A stretch of DNA of 8,617 nt from JBCBKZ01 sp039026975 (GCA_039026975.1 JBCCLI010000283.1:1-8617); one strand, 5' to 3'; shown: positions 1 through 7,692, numbered from the stretch's first letter. Program-made: numbers and translations. The notes: generated from the sequence alone by a model not told the origin.

Positions 1-1080
1 GGGTTCATAGCCTTCTTGCCCCACAGAATCTGGATAAAAACTAGCGTAAAAATATCTCCTTTTATTTACATTGGTAGCTGGAGAAGAGGGTTCTGAGACA
101 TTGAATCCATATAAATCAGACACCCCATAGGCCATATGTACTAGACCATTTTTCCCTAGCGTAGCGTCTAAGTAATCAAAGCCCTCCCTAAAATCTGTAG
201 GCAAGATGCTTTCAAAGCGAGTAACATCATCCACTATCACGCTGTCCCAAATGTTGAGATTAGCTGTCTCTGCTCGCCATAAATACATCCTGTGGTTATG
301 TAAAGAAGGGGTGAGGGCATACATATTCCCACCTAAGGGAGGGAGAAGTTGTGCATATTCTCCAAACCTGTCTCCGTTAGATAAGCAGCTTGATCCATTG
401 ATATAAGGGATATCCCAGTCATCTAATATTTCCCATGTTCCCGCATCATTTTTTAAGATAGGGTCCACATCCATTTTATAGTTTCTCCTATACACTTGAA
501 AACTAGTACCTAAATGGCTGCAGGTGCTTAAGGCTGTGTATCCCCCATCAAAAACAAGAATCATGGGGTTTCCTTCCTCTGTTAGTTGTAGAGAAACGGT
601 GGGCTGTATGTAAAAAGGAAAATCTAAGTCTAACCCATATTTTCCATAGGATGAATCTGCTAATACCTCTTCTATCTCCCACTCATCAGCTGTTTTATGG
701 GCATACCCCAGATAAGATTCTCCGGCTATATTTTCCAGGTAGGCTACATGAATAGTCCCCTCTCCATCCACCAATAGATCAGACTTATAGCCAGCAGAAG
801 CGCCAGGAAGTATAAGCTCAAATGACCATTCTCCGCTTTCCCTGTCTAGGTGTGCGTACGCTAACCTGTCTGTTTCAGGATTCCAGAAAGAAACATGGAC
901 ATCCAGGTTTTCCTCCACTGCCAAGGAAGGATTAGCAGCAGGCATTCTAATATCAGTGATTATATCTTCATATTCCCAGGAGAGAAGTTGAGCTTTTGAG
1001 ACAGAAGAGAAAACCATCAGGCTGGTGAGGATGCCTAATAAGAGGCCATTCTTTTTACTTCTGGTCAATCCAAGTATCAT
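1..1080 (-). CDS. Secreted beta-propeller-like protein, 3' end outside the window
   Basis: The frame is open from an ATG at 1078-1080 to the left edge, giving 360 residues with no stop, so the C-terminus is missing. Residues 1-30 form a good Sec signal peptide: a basic start (RSKK at 8-11), a hydrophobic core (LLLGILTSLMVF) and likely cleavage after SVSKA. The mature part has repeating units of the form 'D-x-x-G-x-x-H-V-A-Y ... L-x-Y-A-x ... W-x-x-E', seen near residues 59-90 (DVHVSFWNPE, RLAYAHLD, EWSFELIL) and 101-140 (DLLVDGEGTIHVAYLE, YLGYAHKT, EWEIEEVL), with looser copies near 161-180 and 305-325. This pattern is typical of exported propeller proteins. Two cysteines (187 and 232) could form a disulfide. 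The start overlaps the end of recJ by 26 bases in another frame, which suggests co-transcription. The ligand or enzyme activity is unknown. A sorting domain or lipid anchor could lie in the missing C-terminus. Secretion is fairly sure; the fold is an inference from the repeats. Confidence 0.82.
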   Translation of the reverse strand, partial: MILGLTRSKKNGLLLGILTSLMVFSSVSKAQLLSWEYEDIITDIRMPAANPSLAVEENLDVHVSFWNPETDRLAYAHLDRESGEWSFELILPGASAGYKSDLLVDGEGTIHVAYLENIAGESYLGYAHKTADEWEIEEVLADSSYGKYGLDLDFPFYIQPTVSLQLTEEGNPMILVFDGGYTALSTCSHLGTSFQVYRRNYKMDVDPILKNDAGTWEILDDWDIPYINGSSCLSNGDRFGEYAQLLPPLGGNMYALTPSLHNHRMYLWRAETANLNIWDSVIVDDVTRFESILPTDFREGFDYLDATLGKNGLVHMAYGVSDLYGFNVSEPSSPATNVNKRRYFYASFYPDSVGQEGYEP

Positions 1081-2809
1081 GTGCTGGTTTTATATCCTTT
1101 ATATTGAGATTTATCTGGGTCTTATCTCGCCAGGTATTAAAAACCGGTTGGAAAGCTACGTTCACTTCTTGGGTATGGATTTTTTTCCATTTCTCTGCAA
1201 AGTTAAAGGCTATTCCTTTCCATCTGATATTATCCTGTTCTAACAGGAAGCGAACATGTTTTTCCTTGAGAATATCATAGGCTACTACTGTTACTTGCTC
1301 GCTTACAAAAACCGGTTTGTAGTTCTGGGGACCAAAAGGACCCATACGATTTAATAGGCGTATAAAACGAGAATTTATCTCAGAAAACCTAAGCAAATGA
1401 TCTACATATAAAACAGGGATAGTTTGTTCAGGGAGAATATTTTTTTGAACCACCGCTTCAAAGCACTGGGTAAATGCTTCCAGCTTTTTTTCTTCTATAG
1501 TCAGCCCCGCTGCGTACTTATGTCCACCAAACTGTATGATATGCTCCTTGCATTCTTCCAGGGCTTCATACACGCTAAAGCCTTTTACAGATCTGGCAGA
1601 ACCTACTAGCTTATCTCCTGATTTACTAAATAAAACAGTAGGTTTATAATAGCGCTCCACTAAGCGAGAAGCCACTATCCCTATAATCCCCTTTTGCCAA
1701 CCCGGATGATAAGCCACAGTAGCATACTTTTGCTGGTATCCCTCCTGCTGTTCTACGAGCGCCACTGCTTCTTGAGTAGTTTGTGTATCTAACTGCTTCC
1801 GTAAGGCATTAGAATCATCCAACTCTTTTACCTGTTCTAAGAGATAATTCTCATTTCCTAATAATACCTCTACTGCGTCTTTTCCACTACCTAGTCTACC
1901 AGCAGAATTTATCCTTGGCCCAACAAAAAAGACCAGATCAGATATATCCCAGTCGCGGGACTGCTTATCCAGGTTCATGATAGCCCGTATACCAGGAAGG
2001 GGATTCTCTCTAAGTTTTTTTATCCCAAAATAAGCGATAATGCGGTTTTCCCCTGTCAGTGGAACTATATCACAGGCTATACTCAGAGTAGCTAAATCAC
2101 ATAAGTCTTTGAAAGGTTCCCAGCCTTCTGTAGCTGGCGAAAAGCCCCCAGAGATCCATTTTTCATGTAAGGCAACAGCTAACTTCAAACCCACTCCACA
2201 TCCTGATAACTCTTTATAGGGATAGGAACAGTCTCCCTGTTTTGGATCCAAAATAGCATGCGCATCCGGTAAGTCTACTCCCGGCGTATGATGATCACAA
2301 ATAATAAATGATATACCTTTCTGCTGAGCATAGGCTACCTGATCTATGGCTTTTATCCCACAGTCCAAGCTGATAATTAATCCTGCCTGCTGCTGCTCCG
2401 CATAGTCTATACCTAATGTGGATACACCATATCCCTCTGCGTACCTATCTGGAATATAAAAGTCATGAGAAACCCCCCACTCTGTTAAAAAAAGACTGAG
2501 TAAGGAAACGGAGGAAGTCCCATCCACATCATAGTCCCCAAATAGGAGGATATGCTCCCCTTCTAAAAAGGCATGATGAATCCTTTCTACAGCTGCTGCC
2601 ATTCCTTTCATTAAAAGAGGATCATGCAGGTCTGTTACCTCTGGCGCAAAAAATAACTTTGCGGAATCCTTACTGAGAATATCTCGCTGAGTAAGAATAC
2701 TAGCGAGCGGTGTGGGAAAAGAATGAGAGGTGCTGAGGGCAGCTACTAAATCGGGTATTTTATCTGTATGAGCTGCTTCCTTAAGTTTCCACTGCGTCTG
2801 GCTGTACAT
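1055..2809 (-). CDS. recJ: Single-stranded-DNA-specific exonuclease RecJ
   Basis: RecJ is a cytoplasmic 5'-to-3' single-strand DNA exonuclease of the DHH phosphoesterase family, used in recombination repair, mismatch repair and processing of stalled forks. At 584 residues this is a normal full-length copy. The metal-binding motifs are all visible: DYDVDG at 92-97, LDCG at 148-151, CDHH at 171-174 with the following PDAHAILDP at 181-189, the DLATLSIACDIVPL segment at 238-251, and RINSAGR at 299-305. The DHHA1 part follows, with GIIGIVASRL near 374-383 and FGGHKYAAG at 427-435. The C-terminal OB-like region carries MGPFGPQN at 489-496, close to the family's 'RxxPFGxGN'. The ATG at 2807-2809 gives an N-terminus (QTQWKLKE) like that of Bacteroidota homologues, so I keep it. 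The gene is divergent from the HisA-like gene, and its 3' end overlaps the propeller gene. No lesion is seen. Confidence 0.97.
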   Translation of the reverse strand: MYSQTQWKLKEAAHTDKIPDLVAALSTSHSFPTPLASILTQRDILSKDSAKLFFAPEVTDLHDPLLMKGMAAAVERIHHAFLEGEHILLFGDYDVDGTSSVSLLSLFLTEWGVSHDFYIPDRYAEGYGVSTLGIDYAEQQQAGLIISLDCGIKAIDQVAYAQQKGISFIICDHHTPGVDLPDAHAILDPKQGDCSYPYKELSGCGVGLKLAVALHEKWISGGFSPATEGWEPFKDLCDLATLSIACDIVPLTGENRIIAYFGIKKLRENPLPGIRAIMNLDKQSRDWDISDLVFFVGPRINSAGRLGSGKDAVEVLLGNENYLLEQVKELDDSNALRKQLDTQTTQEAVALVEQQEGYQQKYATVAYHPGWQKGIIGIVASRLVERYYKPTVLFSKSGDKLVGSARSVKGFSVYEALEECKEHIIQFGGHKYAAGLTIEEKKLEAFTQCFEAVVQKNILPEQTIPVLYVDHLLRFSEINSRFIRLLNRMGPFGPQNYKPVFVSEQVTVVAYDILKEKHVRFLLEQDNIRWKGIAFNFAEKWKKIHTQEVNVAFQPVFNTWRDKTQINLNIKDIKPAHDTWIDQK

Positions 2810-2993
2810 ATGTGTAGTTCTCCCTTTACCTGTGTTTCATATAAATTTACACATTCACACAGTATAGAACTAACAGGAAAATGGAATGACTAAAATCAGG
2901 CCAAACGATCTTCATTAGTGAGGGATGTCTATTGCGTTAAAATATTCATATATGTAGCTTCCCTATTATTTAGTAGAATTAGAACCCCTCTCT
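2810..2993. promoter_or_regulatory. Divergent intergenic region with weak promoter candidates
   Basis: These 184 AT-rich bases separate the divergent starts of recJ and the HisA-like gene, so promoters for both should lie here. For the plus strand, TTG at 2932-2934 followed after 20 bases by TAGCTTCC at 2955-2962 partly fits the Bacteroidota pattern (TTG, about 19-21 bases, TAnnTTTG). For the minus strand, TAAATTTA at 2842-2849 resembles the -7 element but has only a poor upstream element. Both matches are weak. No operator, riboswitch or small gene was seen. Confidence 0.35.
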
Positions 2994-3740
2994 ATGCAAA
3001 TCACACCAGCACTATATATAAAGGAAGGAAAAGCTAGTGCTTTTCATCCGGCAGGTTTTAGTCTTGTCAGTTTTACAGAAAAAGATCCCTATGAACTCAT
3101 CAGCGATATGGATGAAATAGGGATTAGGAAAATTCACCTAGTAGATGCGGATATTAATGCTAGCAATGGTGGAAATACAGGCCTCATTGGGTCCTTGGCT
3201 AATACTGCCGTCATGGACTTACAGGTAGGCGGCGGCATAACAGATCTACAACATATCAAGTCTCTCCAGTATGCGGGGGTAGATCAGTTTGTGTTGGGGT
3301 CTGTAGTCATAGATAACTTTGAATTTGTGAAAGAAATAGGCGAATCTGACGATGTCCCAAACGAAAAAATCGTCATAGGATTAGACTTAATCGAGGGACA
3401 GCTGACCTGTCATGGGTGGCAGGATATAGTAACCTCTATTACCCTTCACCAGCTCATTTATAAGTGTATTAATGCTGGCTTTACCCACTTCCTGGTATCT
3501 GAAATCTCCCGTATGATCTTTGAGTATGGAGGTCCTAATCTCTCCCTGTATGAAAATCTAACTAAAGATTTTCCTGGGGCTAGTATTGCAGCCTCTGGGC
3601 AGATTTTTTCTTTCTCGGATATCCATAAGCTAGAAGAGGTAGGAGTAGAGGAGGTAGTCATAGGAGATAATATCTTCAGAGAACCTAACCTCCTACACCA
3701 AATCAAAGCCTTTAATGATGAAAGGAGAAAGGGGGACTAA
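2994..3740 (+). CDS. HisA-family TIM-barrel protein with altered active site
   Basis: The 248-residue protein matches HisA, the histidine-pathway isomerase acting on ProFAR, along its whole length. Shared segments include ITPALYIKEGK (3-13), HLVDAD (48-53), QVGGGI (77-82), VLGSVVI (100-106), GLDL (129-132), GW (141-142), ISR (171-173), GPNLSLYE (180-187) and VVIGDNIF (221-228). HisA needs two catalytic aspartates. The second is kept (D131), but the first, in the usual 'PALDL', is Tyr8. The usual loop after strand 5, 'ISRDGTL', reads ISRMIFEY, losing the Asp-Gly-Thr and gaining one residue. The phosphate-binding 'SGGI' is SGQI (201-204), and the usual 'GRAL/GKAL' is GDNI (224-227). The Arg that normally follows the first strand is also absent. 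I infer a HisA paralogue that has lost or changed its activity. No other histidine gene is beside it, while hisA normally lies in a his operon. The frame is clean and the ATG gives the expected N-terminus, so decay seems unlikely. Confidence 0.85.
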   Translation: MQITPALYIKEGKASAFHPAGFSLVSFTEKDPYELISDMDEIGIRKIHLVDADINASNGGNTGLIGSLANTAVMDLQVGGGITDLQHIKSLQYAGVDQFVLGSVVIDNFEFVKEIGESDDVPNEKIVIGLDLIEGQLTCHGWQDIVTSITLHQLIYKCINAGFTHFLVSEISRMIFEYGGPNLSLYENLTKDFPGASIAASGQIFSFSDIHKLEEVGVEEVVIGDNIFREPNLLHQIKAFNDERRKGD

Positions 3741-3754
3741 AAAACCTGTTTTGA

Positions 3755-3778
3755 TAGCTTTTCAAGCTACCCATTTTT
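3755..3778 (+). terminator. Weak hairpin plus T-run between convergent genes
   Basis: TAGCTT at 3755-3760 and AAGCTA at 3764-3769 form a 6-bp stem with a 3-base loop, followed by CCCA and five T's at 3774-3778. It lies 14 bases after the stop of the HisA-like gene, within the 45-base gap to the convergent TonB receptor gene. On the minus strand the same stem is followed, after ten bases, by a run of T's at 3744-3739, so it could act in both directions. The stem is short and only moderately stable, so this is a tentative call based on position and form. Confidence 0.45.
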
Positions 3779-3785
3779 GTATTTA

Positions 3786-6149
3786 CTAGAAGTTAATCAC
3801 TATGCCTATAGAGGGTAGTACACTCCCATCTCCTTCAGTATTTACTTGGGTAAGTCTTCTAGGCGTAAGAATAGCTCCCTCATCATCTCTAACTAACCCA
3901 AATTGTGGTTCTTCAGGAATTTCTTGTCCAAGTATGTTTTGAACATCTAAAAACAAGTCAAGGCTAAACTTTTTAAAACTCCACTTCTTATCTATTCTCA
4001 AATCTAACTGGCTAAAGACGTCTAATCTCTCTTCCCCAAATCTATTATAATCTAGGATGATGGCGGGATAATTCTCTAAGGTAGCGTCCTGATTTACTGG
4101 CACAAAGGGGGCCTTCCCCAGTAATCTGTACCTACTGCTGACTTCCCAATTATTGCCAAATTTATATCCCCCTAAGAGGGATATTAGAATTCCATTATCC
4201 CAAACAGCAGGGAGAAAGGTATCTGTCTCACTGCCTGTAAATTCACTCTTATAGAAAGTAAAAGCAGCTATAGCATAGTACCTACCTGTAAATTTCTGCT
4301 GATATAGGAGTTCTACCCCATAAGTTCTTCCCTTCCCAATGCTATTTACAGGCTCACTCCCGAACACCTCAAATCCCCCTCCTTTATTAGCTAAAGACAC
4401 GTCATCAGACACGGAAACTGGATAATCTCCGTACTGCTTATAAAACCCCTCTATCGTAATCCTGGAGGTACTACTTACTAGATACTCTAACCCCAGCACT
4501 ACGTGATCCGTTCGGATATACTCACTATCCTTATTTGAAAATTCTCCTCTGCTATCTTGGAAACCTAAGGTAGTGTAAGGGAGAATCTTAAAATACCTGC
4601 CTAATGAAGCATTTAGGGAGAATATTCCTGTTTCGTCTAATTGATAGCTAGCAGAAACCCTAGGGCTGAGGGTGCGCCAAATATCATTTCCTGATTCTGT
4701 AAAAGAATTTCCATCCAGACGTAATCCTGCTGAAAAAGAGAGTCTATCCTGCAGGAATGAAGTAGAAGTCTGCACGAAGGCACCATACCGATAGAGAGTT
4801 AACTCAGAATTAAATTCACGATCCTCTACAAGGTCTAAGGTAGTATTTGTATAATCTCCATTTACTAGCTGTCCACCAAAAGTGGTAGTCCAATCTCCTA
4901 GGAACTTAGTCATACTGACCCGTAAACGTGTCTCAAACTCACGAGAATCATTCTCAAAAAACTTCCCTTCTTCTCTTACATTATCCTCAAAACGCAGCAA
5001 TTCATTATTGAGTAAATTAGTGCTAAGAGCCACTTGAAGAAAGCCAGAGTAATCAGTAAATCTTTTCTTCCATCCTATGCCTACCGTATTGGTACGCTGA
5101 CGGATAACGGGCACTTGATCTTGAGAGGCCTGTTGGGTAGCATCAAATTCATCCAGCTCATTGACAGCAAAATCGTCTATAGAACCTACTCCTGTGATAT
5201 AAATATCATTGAAAGCATCAGGACTGAAATTCACCTTGTATTGAAAATCCCAGTAATCAGGAAGAAAAGGCAACCCAATTAATTCAAATAATAACTGCAA
5301 GTAAGAGCGTCTGACAGATACTAGATAGCTAGCCTTTGCTTTCTCATCATTCCCCTTAAATAGAGGCCCTTCTAGGGTTAAGGCTGTTTCAGATGAACCT
5401 ACTCTGACGTTTCCTACAAACTCACGCTCATTTCCCTTCCTCTGATCAAACTGTAATACCCCGGAAAGAACATTGTCATACTGGGCACCAAATGCAGATG
5501 CTGATAGGGTAACCCCTTCAAAGAATGATACATTCAGCAGTCCTATGGGCCCTCCAGCACTTCCCTGGGTTGAAAAATGATTGATATTAGGAATCTCTAT
5601 CCCATCCAAATAGTATACATTTTCACTAGGTGCCCCTCCTCTGATAATTACATCATTTCGAAAGCCTCCTACTGAACCAGAGATACCAGGCAAACTCTGG
5701 ACCACTTTAGCAATATCATTATTCCCTCCAGGATAAGCCGCAATCTCTTCTTGGCTTAAATTTTGAACTGAAAGGGGAGAAATTTTTGACTTCTCAAAAG
5801 GGTTTGGCCGAACCACTATTTCCTCCAAGGCTACACTACTCTCCTCCATTTCGAAGTTCAGGTCAATATTTCCTTCAGATCTAATGACAATATTGAATTT
5901 GGTATTAGTGGTGTAACCTAAGTACTTGGACTCCACATTATAGGTCTTGGCAGGCACGTTCCGGATTAAATACCTACCGATAGAGTCTGTCAGCGCGCCT
6001 AGCTGAGTACCTTGTATTAAAACAGTAGCTCTGATCAGTGGCTTCCCTGTCTTGGCGTCAGTAACTGTCCCTCCCAGGCTGCCCGTATTCTGGGCTGATA
6101 GCACTGATGTCTGAAATAGGATAATAAGGGGGAGAAAAAGTTTTTTCAT
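3786..6149 (-). CDS. TonB-dependent outer-membrane receptor with carboxypeptidase-like N-domain
   Basis: A 787-residue outer-membrane receptor that should import an unknown ligand using TonB/ExbBD energy. Residues 1-19 are a signal peptide (MKKLFLPLIILF, cleavage after SVLSA). Residues 22-102 are a carboxypeptidase-regulatory-like beta-sandwich (GTVTDAKTGKPLIRATV, then DSIGRYLIRNVP). A segment LEEIVVR at 108-114 sits where a TonB box is expected. The plug spans about 122-235, with VVQSLPGI (149-156), VIIRGGAPSENVYYLDGIEIP (167-187) and FGAQYDNVLSGV (220-231). The rest is a 22-strand-type barrel ending in a terminal Phe (GIVINF), as outer-membrane assembly requires. It is shorter than SusC proteins (about 1000 residues) and has no SusD partner, so it is not a classic glycan SusCD pair. 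The segment RRSYLQLLFEL..PDYWDFQYKVNFSPD near 280-310 is typical of a large Bacteroidota receptor family of unassigned substrate. It appears monocistronic, and the substrate cannot be read from its neighbours. Confidence 0.95.
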   Translation of the reverse strand: MKKLFLPLIILFQTSVLSAQNTGSLGGTVTDAKTGKPLIRATVLIQGTQLGALTDSIGRYLIRNVPAKTYNVESKYLGYTTNTKFNIVIRSEGNIDLNFEMEESSVALEEIVVRPNPFEKSKISPLSVQNLSQEEIAAYPGGNNDIAKVVQSLPGISGSVGGFRNDVIIRGGAPSENVYYLDGIEIPNINHFSTQGSAGGPIGLLNVSFFEGVTLSASAFGAQYDNVLSGVLQFDQRKGNEREFVGNVRVGSSETALTLEGPLFKGNDEKAKASYLVSVRRSYLQLLFELIGLPFLPDYWDFQYKVNFSPDAFNDIYITGVGSIDDFAVNELDEFDATQQASQDQVPVIRQRTNTVGIGWKKRFTDYSGFLQVALSTNLLNNELLRFEDNVREEGKFFENDSREFETRLRVSMTKFLGDWTTTFGGQLVNGDYTNTTLDLVEDREFNSELTLYRYGAFVQTSTSFLQDRLSFSAGLRLDGNSFTESGNDIWRTLSPRVSASYQLDETGIFSLNASLGRYFKILPYTTLGFQDSRGEFSNKDSEYIRTDHVVLGLEYLVSSTSRITIEGFYKQYGDYPVSVSDDVSLANKGGGFEVFGSEPVNSIGKGRTYGVELLYQQKFTGRYYAIAAFTFYKSEFTGSETDTFLPAVWDNGILISLLGGYKFGNNWEVSSRYRLLGKAPFVPVNQDATLENYPAIILDYNRFGEERLDVFSQLDLRIDKKWSFKKFSLDLFLDVQNILGQEIPEEPQFGLVRDDEGAILTPRRLTQVNTEGDGSVLPSIGIVINF

Positions 6150-6312
6150 TTGGAACTGGTTTCTCGATATAACTATGATTATCCCTTCACATTATCTCTC
6201 TACGCTCATTCCACTCTGCATGCTGAAAGGACTATACTATCTGGACACACTTGAATAGAGCTATGCATAACAGGCTTTTATTTTCTTAGTGGAGCTATCT
6301 GTGTATTACTCC

Positions 6313-6543
6313 TTAGCTTAGGTAAAATACTCCTGTCATCTCTTCACTTACCTTCCACAACCTCTCAGCTACCTCTATGTTTTTGGCATCTGCATCAGAA
6401 TCTACTATTGTGGGATACCCTCTCGTTTGTTGAAATCCATCTGGCCCAAGAAATTCTCCTCCATTTATACGCTCGTCCATTGCAGCATACAAGGTAGGAA
6501 GTGCTCCTTTAGATGCGTGTTGTAGAAATAATGCACCCAATGG
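6313..6543 (-). pseudogene. Detached C-terminal part of the interrupted short-chain dehydrogenase
   Basis: Reading on in the same frame after the TGA at 6544-6546 gives about 76 residues that complete the dehydrogenase. PLGALFLQHASKGALPTLYA is followed by GGEFLGPDGF, TRGYP and, near the end, VAERLWKVSEEMTG, then TAA at 6313-6315. These match the usual C-terminal tail of retinol-dehydrogenase-like SDRs, where 'GALPTL.AA', 'GGEY.GP' and 'LW..SE..TG' are common. There is no further stop or frameshift. A TTG at 6538-6540 could in principle restart translation, but nothing resembling a ribosome-binding site marks it. The fragment alone lacks the cofactor and catalytic motifs, so it should not be active by itself. 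I treat it as the remainder of one gene spanning 6313-7212, not as a separate gene. Confidence 0.8.
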
Positions 6544-7212
6544 TCAGATAAATTTGGGGAAGTACTTATCCAAATTAGTATTAGAAAGACCGGGATGTAC
6601 CGCTACAGAAAATGCATTATACCCCTGGACAGACAGCCTTCTTTGTAGCTCGTAGGCAAATACCAAGCAAGCACGTTTACTTTGTCCATAGGCTTTACTG
6701 GGACTATACTTTTCCTCAAAATGAAGATCCTCAAATGTTATCCCTGCCCATTTGTAAGACAGGCTGCTTAAACTGATCACTCGGAACCCTGGAGAATTTA
6801 AAAGATGGGGAAGGAGTAAACCCGTCAAAGCAAAATGCCCCAAATAATTAGTAGCTAACTGATTTTCAAATCCGTCTTCAGATACCTTATTGGGAGGCAT
6901 CATGATACCAGCATTATTCACAAGTAAGTCAAGGGAATTATACTGTTCTCCAAATTGAGCCACAAATGAGCTAACGGCACTTAGATTGCTAGTATCTATC
7001 ATCATGCTAGTCAGCTCTGCATGATGATTCTCTTTCTTTACCTTCCACTTAGCTATACACGCTTTTTCCAGATCTCTGCAAGCTAAGACTACTTCAAACC
7101 CTTTCTTACTAAGCCCTAAGACCGTATGATATCCAATACCACTGTTTGCACCTGTGACTACAGCCACCTTTCCCCTTTGATGCGAAACATCTTGTATACT
7201 CCATTTACTCAT
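6544..7212 (-). CDS. Short-chain dehydrogenase/reductase, cut at codon 223 by an in-frame TGA
   Basis: This is an NAD(P)-dependent oxidoreductase of the short-chain dehydrogenase superfamily, closest in pattern to retinol-dehydrogenase/WW-domain-oxidoreductase-like members. The Rossmann motif TGANSGIG is at 20-27, the NNAG motif at 99-102, the catalytic serine region SLSS at 147-150, and the Tyr-x-x-x-Lys pair is Y175 and K179 in AYGQSKR. HPGLSNTNL at 206-214 is the usual post-catalytic segment. Family members are about 290-310 residues, but this frame stops at 222. The next codons continue the protein in the same frame, so the full gene is 6313-7212 with one nonsense codon. The catalytic core is complete, while the C-terminal lid and substrate-binding part is cut off. 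The start lies 18 bases after the DUF2141 stop, so the two are probably one transcript. Substrate is unknown. It could be a recent pseudogene, a sequencing error or a readthrough case. Confidence 0.88.
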   Translation of the reverse strand: MSKWSIQDVSHQRGKVAVVTGANSGIGYHTVLGLSKKGFEVVLACRDLEKACIAKWKVKKENHHAELTSMMIDTSNLSAVSSFVAQFGEQYNSLDLLVNNAGIMMPPNKVSEDGFENQLATNYLGHFALTGLLLPHLLNSPGFRVISLSSLSYKWAGITFEDLHFEEKYSPSKAYGQSKRACLVFAYELQRRLSVQGYNAFSVAVHPGLSNTNLDKYFPKFI

Positions 7213-7230
7213 TTCATTAAGATATAGCTG

Positions 7231-7692
7231 TTAAAAAACCTTAAATAGCTTTAGAGCCTGGGGTTGATATTCAGAATTAAAGTCAATAAGTGCTGACTTA
7301 AACTTAGGACTGCCAAAAGGCTTGTAATTATTACCAAAGGCTATGGGTTCTTTAGGAATACCTATAAACGTCCTGTCAAGCTCCCCATTTTCCTTAGTAT
7401 CCTGAAAAATGGACACCGCATACTTACCATAGGGTAAGTCAAAAGAAACTGTCTTTACTTCCCTGTCTGAAGGAATAGTTTTAGCCGCATACGCATTCTT
7501 CAGCCAGTTAGCTTCGTCTGTAAAGACTTCCACAATGATATCACCTCCATTTTTTTTAATGTTCTGGATCTCGACCTCAAAGGTATGTTGTTGATACCCC
7601 CTAAAGCCCGCCAGTAGAAATCCTGTACAAGTACACAGAATAACCAAGAGGCTTCTTACAGGGGTTGTAGATATTCTCCTTCTAATATTCAT
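7231..7692 (-). CDS. DUF2141 family exported protein
   Basis: A 153-residue protein with a basic N-terminus (RRR at 4-6) and a hydrophobic stretch at about 13-30 (VRSLLVILCTCTGFLLAGF), which is a signal peptide or a membrane anchor. No proper lipobox is seen, because the residues before the cysteines do not fit. The remainder matches the DUF2141 family, small beta-rich exported proteins of unknown function common in Bacteroidota and Proteobacteria. The hallmark is at 87-122: PYGKYAVSIFQD, then ENGELDRTFIGIPKEP and FGNN. The D-x-x-x-N-G-x-x-D spacing (98-106) hints at metal or calcium binding, which is only inference. The ATG at 7690-7692 is chosen because it precedes the basic n-region. It sits between the AraC-family gene (108-base gap) and the dehydrogenase (18-base gap) on the same strand, and is probably the first gene of a two-gene transcript. 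Confidence 0.9.
   Translation of the reverse strand: MNIRRRISTTPVRSLLVILCTCTGFLLAGFRGYQQHTFEVEIQNIKKNGGDIIVEVFTDEANWLKNAYAAKTIPSDREVKTVSFDLPYGKYAVSIFQDTKENGELDRTFIGIPKEPIAFGNNYKPFGSPKFKSALIDFNSEYQPQALKLFKVF

Noticed and set aside
206..406. 66-residue plus-strand reading frame
   Set aside because: It lies opposite the propeller gene, has no family resemblance, and is the expected shadow of a long open frame on the other strand.
1025..1609. Two short plus-strand frames (1025-1243, 1424-1609)
   Set aside because: Both are antisense to recJ, and in part to the start of the propeller gene; their residues show no domain pattern.
3458..3706. 82-residue minus-strand frame inside the HisA-like gene
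   Set aside because: Antisense shadow of a clear HisA-family protein with low-complexity serine-rich content.
5034..5282. 82-residue plus-strand frame inside the TonB receptor gene
   Set aside because: Antisense to a well-supported barrel region with no recognisable domain.
3786..6149. SusC-type glycan receptor
   Set aside because: At 787 residues it is too short for SusC, and no SusD gene is adjacent.
6258..6298. Direct repeat GAGCTAT at 6258-6264 and 6292-6298
   Set aside because: Seven bases occurring twice in an AT-rich gap is within chance, and nothing else supports a site.
6292..6313. GGAG/CTCC hairpin after the dehydrogenase as a terminator
   Set aside because: Only four pairs around a 14-base loop, with no T-run on the minus strand after it.
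6544..6546. TGA read as tryptophan (alternative genetic code)
   Set aside because: The other genes in the window contain no in-frame TGA and use TGG for tryptophan, and the site is not one where Trp is expected.
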